Assembly: GCA_041987425.1 (NCBI GenBank)
Contig: JBHIWP010000036.1
Location: forward strand, 1-27,467
DNA: 27,467 nt
Reading direction: 5' to 3'
Source of the DNA: Leptofilum sp041987425
GTDB lineage: Bacteria; Chloroflexota; Anaerolineae; Promineifilales; Promineifilaceae
Position numbers and translations under genes: made by a program. Below are positions 22,112 through 27,467 of the stretch, in pieces. Below the pieces are notes generated by a model that ran no database searches, was not told the origin of the DNA, and saw only the letters and a program-made list of their open reading frames with translations. Within the stretch, counting starts at the first letter, position 1, and every line of letters starts with the position of its first letter.

Positions 22112-23848
22112 GTGAAAACACCTCAAATCTCAAAGAAAGAGATGGAGAAAATCCATCCTGCAATCCCCAATGCCTATGAACAATTAGAACAAGGTCGTAT
22201 CAGTCGCCGTGAGTTTATGCGCTTTGCTACCCTGCTTGGCATGTCTGCTGGCGTGGCCACCATTGCAGCCGCCTGTGGCGGCGGTGGCACAGCCGATGAA
22301 ACTGCCACGGAAACTGATACAGAAACCGGTGGCAGCACAGATAGTGGAACCGACAGCGGCACGGAAACCGCAGCGGGTGGCCCCGTGCGCGGTGGCACCT
22401 GGCGCAGTTCAATGAACCTGCAAGGGTTGGATCACCCGGCACGCCTGTCCTGGGTGGAAGGTGCCAACATTGTCCGGCAGTTTGGCGAATATCTGACCGA
22501 GACGGGCGTCGATAACGTCACGCGGCCCTATCTGCTGGAAAGCTGGGAAGCCAATGACACCGTCGATGTATGGACCTTGAATCTCCGGCAAGGAATCAAG
22601 TTCAACAACGGTGACGATCTCACCGCTGATGACGTTATTTTTACAATGGGCGAGTGGCTCAACCCAGACGTAGGCTCCTCAATGCTAGGCTTGCTGGCCC
22701 CTGTTCTCAGCAGCATGAGCGACGTGGAAAAAGTGGATGACCATACCGTTCGTCTGCATCTGAGTCAGCCAAATATCGCTATTCCCGAATTTCTGTTTCA
22801 CTATCCCGCCATCGTTTTGCACCGCAACTTCGAAGGCGACATCATCCGTCAGCCAGTGGGCACAGGTGCCTTTACGCTGGAAGAGTATGCCGAAGGTGAA
22901 CGAGCCGTCTTTAAACGACGCGAGGATTATTGGCGCATGGGTGAAGACGGCCTGCCGTTACCATACCTGGATGAACTGATCTATGTATCTAGCGACAAAG
23001 ATGCTGGCGTGGCTGCTCTCCAGTCCGGTCAGGTGGACACGATGTACGATCCGCGTCCATCCGATTGGCAAGCGCTTAGAGATGTAAGCGGCCTTACCGT
23101 ACGCCCCGTGACAACTGCGCAGTGCCTGGTGCTGCGCATGCGCGTTGATCAAGAACCCTGGAACGATAACCGGGTACGCACAGCCTTGAAGATGTGCCAG
23201 AATCGGGAACAGATCTTCCAACTGGCCTACTTCAGCGAAGGCGAACTTTCTATTGACGCCCATGTGGCCCCTGTACAGCCCGATTACGCGCCAAAGCCCA
23301 TTCCCGCATACGATCCCGAAGGCGCCCTCGCGTTAATGGAAGAATATGCGGCCGAAATGGGCATAGAGCTGCCGTTACAGGTCACGCTGGCAACTAAGAA
23401 TGATCAGGCCGAGCCAGATATTGCCCAGGCGCTTAAAGAGCAGGCACTACCCGGTGGCTTTGACATTACGCTAGACATTACTGAGCCAAACGGCTACTGG
23501 TCTCGATGGACGGAGGTGCCGCTGGGTATTACTTCCTGGACCCACCGTCCGGTAGCTGTCATGCTGCTGCCGCTGGCTTACACGCAAGAAGCCATTGGCA
23601 ACTGGAACGAAACGCGCTGGGTAGATGAAGAGTTCGAAGAGGTTTTGCGGGAAGCGCAGGCCACGCTGGATGTGGAAGCGCGACGCGAGCTAATGTCACG
23701 CATTGAAGACATTATGCAGGAGCGCGGACCCATTGGGAACAGCTTCTGGAAGAACATTTGGAACATTACATCAGATAAATTCCACAATGTTCAGGCTCAT
23801 CCCACGGCTTATGACCTGCTGTACGAAGTTTGGAAAGATCCCGAATAG
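22112..23848 (+). CDS. peptide/nickel-type ABC receptor, Tat-exported lipoprotein
   Basis: This substrate-binding protein of family SBP_bac_5 (OppA/DppA type) has 578 residues. The start is GTG 22112 with GGAGGAG at 22101-22107. The N-terminus carries a twin-arginine signal (ISRREFMRFATLLGMSAGVA) with a lipobox, giving a Cys at 55 (AAACGGGG). Residues about 57-92 form a flexible T/E/D/G/S linker. The receptor domain includes YLLESWEANDTVDVWTLNLR, QGIKFNNGDDLTADDVIFTM, HTVRLHLSQPNIAIPEFLFH, VGTGAFTLEEYAEGERAVFK, and the C-terminal EARRELMSRIEDIMQERGPI. Tat export suggests folding before transport. The ligand (peptide, sugar or other) is not visible. It is the first gene of the operon, followed by a terminator-like hairpin. 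Confidence 0.93.
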   Translation: MKTPQISKKEMEKIHPAIPNAYEQLEQGRISRREFMRFATLLGMSAGVATIAAACGGGGTADETATETDTETGGSTDSGTDSGTETAAGGPVRGGTWRSSMNLQGLDHPARLSWVEGANIVRQFGEYLTETGVDNVTRPYLLESWEANDTVDVWTLNLRQGIKFNNGDDLTADDVIFTMGEWLNPDVGSSMLGLLAPVLSSMSDVEKVDDHTVRLHLSQPNIAIPEFLFHYPAIVLHRNFEGDIIRQPVGTGAFTLEEYAEGERAVFKRREDYWRMGEDGLPLPYLDELIYVSSDKDAGVAALQSGQVDTMYDPRPSDWQALRDVSGLTVRPVTTAQCLVLRMRVDQEPWNDNRVRTALKMCQNREQIFQLAYFSEGELSIDAHVAPVQPDYAPKPIPAYDPEGALALMEEYAAEMGIELPLQVTLATKNDQAEPDIAQALKEQALPGGFDITLDITEPNGYWSRWTEVPLGITSWTHRPVAVMLLPLAYTQEAIGNWNETRWVDEEFEEVLREAQATLDVEARRELMSRIEDIMQERGPIGNSFWKNIWNITSDKFHNVQAHPTAYDLLYEVWKDPE

Positions 23849-23885
23849 GCAGCCGTAAGCGTTAATTAGTAAGGCTCAAGGACAA

Positions 23886-23921
23886 GGAGTCGAGCTTTGA
23901 CAGGGCTCGACTCCCTTTTTT
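23886..23921 (+). terminator. strong intercistronic terminator hairpin
   Basis: GGAGTCGAGC (23886-23895) pairs perfectly with GCTCGACTCC (23905-23914) across a 9-nt loop and is followed by C and six T. It lies 38 bp after the receptor stop and 18 bp before the permease start. Such hairpins partly stop transcription and raise the receptor-to-transporter ratio. Confidence 0.85.
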
Positions 23922-23939
23922 ACCAATGGGAAGGTGTAA

Positions 23940-25238
23940 ATGGCTCGTTTCTTAGTACGCAGCGTAATTTCTACGATTGTAACTATTTTATTTGTCTCCA
24001 TCGTTCTTTTTGGGCTTCTGGACGCCATTGGCACCGAACGGGTCATTAATCGTGTTTTGGGCGTGTTTGCCACTGCGGAGCAAAAAGCCTCGTTTAGAAA
24101 CCAGCTTGGTTTAGATGAGCCGCTATGGATTCGTTACTCAGACTGGCTGCTGGGCAGCGACTGGCGTGCTGAGACTATTGTTGACTACGACATTGTCACT
24201 GTCCCTAACCCAACGACTGGTGAATCCCAATGGTGGGCAGGCGTGAACGGCCAGCTGATGCGCTGGCGGCTAGAGGGCGAAGATCTGGTTGCTCTCATTC
24301 GGCAAGAAGACGGCTCCACCGTGCCCGAAACGGCCAATGAATTTTGGCAAAGTGATGAGGGCGCAGAGACGTTTTGGGGCGTGGATACGTCAAATCGCGT
24401 TGTGCTCTGGCAGCGCGGTGGCGGTGAACCCGTGTATGTGCTCACAGAGGCGGGCCTGCGCCAGGAGGGTGACGGCCCGCGCGACTATATTCCCTTGCGC
24501 AAGGGCATGTTGCGACTCGATCCGGGTATTTCCTCGGAGACAAGACGGCCGGTTGCCGTGACGCTGTTGCCTCGACTACGAAATACGCTGATTTTAGCTG
24601 GCCTGGCATTTGTGTTCATAATGCCGCTGGCGCTGCTGCTTGGCATTATTGCCGGTATAAATGAGGGCAAGTTCATTGATCGCTTCATCTCGATTACCAG
24701 CTTAGCTGCCACAGCCACGCCGGAGTTTGTTACCGGCATATTTTTGATTCTCATTCTGGGCATATGGCTTGGGCTAGTGCCCGCCGTGGCGCTTTTTACC
24801 AGTGCGGACGCGGTATTTGAAGACCCAACTTTGCTCGTGCTGCCGCTGCTGACGTTAACGGCCGTTGAGCTAGGCTACATCGTCCGCATGACGCGGGCCA
24901 GCATGGTAGAGGTGATGGGTACGTCCTACATTCGCACTGCCATCATTAAGGGGATGCCGTACTGGCGCGTTGTCTTCCGCCACGCTATTCGCAATGCACT
25001 GATGGCTCCTATCACCATCATGATGCTGCACGTCAATTATTTGGTAGGCGGCGTGGTCGTCGTGGAGGCCATCTTTGGCTACCCAGGGCTGGGCAAATAT
25101 ATTTATGATTCGGCCATTGCCAGCGACACAAACGCCGTAATTGCCGCGGCTATGGTCACGGTCATCATTGCCATTGCCACCCGGCTAATCGGCGATCTGG
25201 CCTATACCTACCTGAATCCTCGGATACGCTACGCATAG
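23940..25238 (+). CDS. ABC permease OppB/DppB type with an extra periplasmic domain
   Basis: This first membrane subunit of the importer has 432 residues, about 100-120 more than usual. Helix 1 lies at about 8-28 (SVISTIVTILFVSIVLFGLL), followed by the family-like segment ATAEQKASFRNQLGLDEPLW. Residues about 76-195 then form an unusual tryptophan-rich insert (QWWAGVNGQLMRWRLEGEDL, TFWGVDTSNRVVLWQRGGGE) before the normal membrane core resumes at RRPVAVTLLPRLRNTLILAG. The core has the expected EAA-type loop (YIRTAIIKGMPYWRVVFRHA) and AIFGYPGLGKYIYDSA. The start ATG 23940 has AAGG/GAAGG at 23930-23934. Topology places the insert outside the cytoplasm, next to the receptor docking face. The next gene starts 9 bp downstream. 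Confidence 0.92.
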   Translation: MARFLVRSVISTIVTILFVSIVLFGLLDAIGTERVINRVLGVFATAEQKASFRNQLGLDEPLWIRYSDWLLGSDWRAETIVDYDIVTVPNPTTGESQWWAGVNGQLMRWRLEGEDLVALIRQEDGSTVPETANEFWQSDEGAETFWGVDTSNRVVLWQRGGGEPVYVLTEAGLRQEGDGPRDYIPLRKGMLRLDPGISSETRRPVAVTLLPRLRNTLILAGLAFVFIMPLALLLGIIAGINEGKFIDRFISITSLAATATPEFVTGIFLILILGIWLGLVPAVALFTSADAVFEDPTLLVLPLLTLTAVELGYIVRMTRASMVEVMGTSYIRTAIIKGMPYWRVVFRHAIRNALMAPITIMMLHVNYLVGGVVVVEAIFGYPGLGKYIYDSAIASDTNAVIAAAMVTVIIAIATRLIGDLAYTYLNPRIRYA

Positions 25239-25246
25239 GAGGCGCT

Positions 25247-26170
25247 ATGGCTACTGCACAAACGACACTCACACAGGTCAGAGAGCCATCTCGGTGGCAG
25301 AAGATGTGGAAAAGCATGTCCATTGTCTTTGAGTCTCGCGTGGCTACAGTTGGCCTGGCCATCATTTTGTTTTGGCTGCTGCTGGGCTTCATTTCTCTAT
25401 TCTGGACACCTTATGAGCCAAACGCCTCTGAGTTTACGCAAAATCTGTCGCCAAACAGCACCAACTGGCTGGGCACCGATCATCTCGGACGCGATGTTTT
25501 ATCGCGGCTGATGCAAGGCACGCAGGTCATCCTGCTCAAAACGCGCCTGCCGAACTCAACCTGGTTTATTCCTGGCGGCGTGGCCCTCTGGGGCGTATTT
25601 GGCTCGCTGCTGCTAGGCTCCTTTTTTGGTCTCAACGCCGGTTATCGCGGTGGCTGGGCAGACCAAATTATTATGCAATTTTTGGATGCCCTCATTGCCT
25701 TCCCCGTCATCGTTTTGTACCTGGTGATTATTGCGGCTCTTGGCCCCAGCGATCTGGTGGTTATTTTGGCTATCACCATTACAGGCGCCCCCGGCATAGC
25801 CCGCCTGGTGCGCAGTCTGGCCCTTGATATAAAGACGCGGGACTATATTCGGGCGGCCGAAACGCGTGGCGAAAGCGTCTGGTTTATTATGTACCGGGAA
25901 ATCTTGCCTAACGCGCGCGGCCCCATTTTGGTTGATGCCATGCTGCGCGTGGGTTATGCCATTTTTGCTATCGGCACCCTTGGCTTTTTGGGGCTGGGGC
26001 TGCCACCGCCCGACCCAGACTGGGGCAACATGGTAAATGAAGCACGCAAGCACATCTTTACGAATCAATGGGCTGTAATATGGCCAGCGTTGGCAATTGC
26101 CACGCTTGTAATTGGCCTGAATCTGTTCGCCGATGGTCTGCGCGAAGAGCTAACAAGGTTTCAAAAATAG
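25247..26170 (+). CDS. ABC permease OppC/DppC type
   Basis: This second membrane subunit has 307 residues. It begins with a cytoplasmic amphipathic stretch, then helix VGLAIILFWLLLGFISLFW. The OppC-typical NSTNWLGTDHLGRDVLSRLM precedes the membrane core (GVFGSLLLGSFFGLNAGYRG). The EAA loop is DYIRAAETRGESVWFIMYRE and the end is LGFLGLGLPPPDPDWGNMVN. GGAGG lies 5 nt before the ATG. It follows the first permease after 9 bp and precedes the ATPase gene with almost no gap, so all are one operon. A short extra segment (KTRLPNSTWFIPGG) after the first loop is slightly longer than in typical DppC. Confidence 0.93.
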   Translation: MATAQTTLTQVREPSRWQKMWKSMSIVFESRVATVGLAIILFWLLLGFISLFWTPYEPNASEFTQNLSPNSTNWLGTDHLGRDVLSRLMQGTQVILLKTRLPNSTWFIPGGVALWGVFGSLLLGSFFGLNAGYRGGWADQIIMQFLDALIAFPVIVLYLVIIAALGPSDLVVILAITITGAPGIARLVRSLALDIKTRDYIRAAETRGESVWFIMYREILPNARGPILVDAMLRVGYAIFAIGTLGFLGLGLPPPDPDWGNMVNEARKHIFTNQWAVIWPALAIATLVIGLNLFADGLREELTRFQK

Positions 26171-26179
26171 GATATGGCG

Positions 26180-27467
26180 ATGGAATGGCAGGTAGACGAT
26201 AAAAAAGCAGCAGTTCTAAAGGTAGAAGATGTTGCTGTTGCTTACAAGGTTCGTGGTGGCGAAATTGAGGCCGTGCAAAACGTCTCATTCGAGATTCGCC
26301 GCGGTGAATCTTTTGGCATTGTGGGGGAATCTGGCTGTGGCAAAAGCACGATGGCCTGGGCTATTGTGAATTTCCTGGGTGCCAATGGCTATGTGAAGCG
26401 GGGCAGCATCAAGTTTCAGGGGCAGGAGCTGGTGGGCAAGTCCGGCGAGGAGCTGCGGCGGCTGCGCGGCGATCAAATTGCAATGGTTTTTCAGGACCCG
26501 ATGCAGGCATTGAACCCTTCTATGACGCTGGGCGACCAGATGAAGGAAGTGCTGACCGTGCACCGCGGCATCAGCGATAAGGAAGCGGCCAGACGGTGTG
26601 TGGAGATGCTAGAGCGAGTTTATATGCCGGACGCGGCCAACGTGATGAAGCGATATCCTCACCAGATTTCTGGCGGACAGCAGCAGCGCGTGGTGATTGC
26701 GATGGCCCTTTTGAACAATCCGGCCCTGCTGATTATGGATGAGCCTACGACCGCCCTGGACGTCACGGTGGAAGCGGCCGTTCTTGACCTGATCGCCGAA
26801 CTGCGCCGCGACTTTGACACAGCTATTATGTACATTACCCATAATTTGGGCGTCGTGGCCCGGGTCTGCAGCCGCGTTGGCGTGATGTATGCTGGCGAAA
26901 TGGTGGAACGGGCAGAGATTCAGCAGCTCTTTGAATCACCCCAGCATCCTTATACCCAGGGATTGCTGCGCTGTGTGCCCAAGCTGGGCGCCGATAAATC
27001 TGACAGTATTTTGTACCCGATTCGGGGGCGGGTGCCCCCGCCAAATAACCGGCCGACGGGCTGCATGTACACGCCTCGCTGCGACTATGCCCAGGATCGC
27101 TGCGTGGAGGAACGGCCGCAGCTGCGCACAATGATGAACGGAACGGCCGTGCGTTGCCACTTTGCCGAAGAGATTGACCCCAGCCTGTGGGTTCCTACCG
27201 AGGATGTACGGCCCGCTCTGGACATGACTCAAGAAGTTGAAAGCGACGAAACCCTGATAGACGTGCAAAACTTGCAAAAGTATTATGAAGTGCAGGGCAC
27301 CTCCCTGCGCGACGTGCTAGGCTTTGGCGAACCTCGCTATGTTAAAGCCGTGGAAAACGCCAGCTTCAAAGTGAAAAAAGGCAAAACGCTGGGCGTGGTG
27401 GGCGAATCGGGCTGTGGCAAAAGCACGCTCATAAAAACCCTAATTGGTTTGGAAGACAGCACCAGCG
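26180..27467 (+). CDS. fused double ABC ATPase (DppD-DppF type), 3' end beyond the window
   Basis: An open frame runs to the right edge without a stop. The first ATPase has Walker A FGIVGESGCGKSTMAW, a Q-loop MVFQDPMQALNPSM, the signature ISGGQQQRVVIAMALL, Walker B LLIMDEPTTALDVTV and the H-loop YITHNLGVVARVC. It ends with the oligopeptide-type C-terminal region with four cysteines (GCMYTPRCDYAQDRC and VRCHF), a pattern that in relatives binds an iron-sulfur cluster. A linker (DMTQEVESDETL) leads into a second ATPase: VQNLQKYYEVQGTSLRDVLG and Walker A GVVGESGCGKSTLIKTL, where the window ends. ATG 26180 has AGGA 7 nt upstream; ATG 26174 is in the same frame but too close to that site. The enzyme energises the peptide-type importer. 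Confidence 0.92.
   Translation, partial: MEWQVDDKKAAVLKVEDVAVAYKVRGGEIEAVQNVSFEIRRGESFGIVGESGCGKSTMAWAIVNFLGANGYVKRGSIKFQGQELVGKSGEELRRLRGDQIAMVFQDPMQALNPSMTLGDQMKEVLTVHRGISDKEAARRCVEMLERVYMPDAANVMKRYPHQISGGQQQRVVIAMALLNNPALLIMDEPTTALDVTVEAAVLDLIAELRRDFDTAIMYITHNLGVVARVCSRVGVMYAGEMVERAEIQQLFESPQHPYTQGLLRCVPKLGADKSDSILYPIRGRVPPPNNRPTGCMYTPRCDYAQDRCVEERPQLRTMMNGTAVRCHFAEEIDPSLWVPTEDVRPALDMTQEVESDETLIDVQNLQKYYEVQGTSLRDVLGFGEPRYVKAVENASFKVKKGKTLGVVGESGCGKSTLIKTLIGLEDSTS

Larger units (their letters stand above)
168..27150. repeat. over-represented palindromic octamer ACGGCCGT
   Basis: By eye I count at least 45 copies in the window; an 8-mer is expected less than about once in 27 kb. Examples are at 168-175, 2037-2044, 9830-9838, 20666-20673, 24858-24865 and 27143-27150. 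Nearly all lie inside genes, often extended to AACGGCCGTT, and in several reading frames (encoding TAV, NGR or RP). They are absent from the IS at 3887-4869 and rare after 22112. The feature spans first to last copy and is not a continuous repeat. Confidence 0.85.

Overview
The window looks like chromosomal DNA of a Gram-positive-type or monoderm-like environmental bacterium, most likely a member of the Chloroflexota (Anaerolineae/Caldilineae type). This assignment is an inference. It rests on classical menaquinone (Men) genes, Tat-exported and ordinary lipoproteins, a DUF3048 lipoprotein, moderate-to-high GC with many short dispersed AT-rich repeats, and a very over-represented palindromic octamer (ACGGCCGT). 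No rRNA, tRNA, CRISPR array or phage gene was seen.

Region 1 (1-6490, + strand) is a menaquinone cluster: menF, a small four-helix-bundle gene, menD, an IS982-type insertion sequence (inactivated by one in-frame amber codon) and menE. MenF makes isochorismate from chorismate, MenD makes SEPHCHC from isochorismate and 2-oxoglutarate, and MenE activates O-succinylbenzoate with CoA. The three men genes carry many in-frame segments made of the same short repeats that fill the spaces between genes. MenD alone has three internal insertions and a repeat-derived N-terminus.

Region 2 (6491-9249, +) holds an L-glyceraldehyde-3-phosphate-reductase-type aldo-keto reductase followed 14 bp later by a cytoplasmic-looking gamma-glutamyltransferase.

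Region 3 (9250-13095, +) is a compact four-gene unit: an unusual regulator with an IclR-type N-terminal half and a pyridoxamine-phosphate-oxidase-like (flavin/F420-binding) C-terminal domain, then an ABC ATPase, a permease and an NMT1/THI5-like lipoprotein. It has a well-formed promoter overlapped by a 13-bp inverted repeat, and a hairpin plus T-run directly before the first start codon. I read it as a vitamin or cofactor (riboflavin- or HMP-like) uptake system with its own cofactor-sensing regulator. This is the best candidate here for an undescribed system.

Region 4 (13112-21622, all - strand) is a series of accessory genes: EamA exporter, iron-type alcohol dehydrogenase, GNAT acetyltransferase, aminoglycoside-phosphotransferase-like kinase, a single-domain response regulator, a PAS-containing membrane histidine kinase, an MFS exporter and a DUF3048 lipoprotein.

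Region 5 (21623-27467, +) starts with an AT-rich divergent intergenic region and a possible 28-codon leader ORF. It continues with a peptide/nickel-type ABC uptake operon: Tat lipoprotein receptor, a strong intercistronic terminator, two permeases (the first with a large extra periplasmic domain) and a fused double ATPase cut by the window end. This operon is nearly free of the ACGGCCGT motif that peppers the rest of the window.
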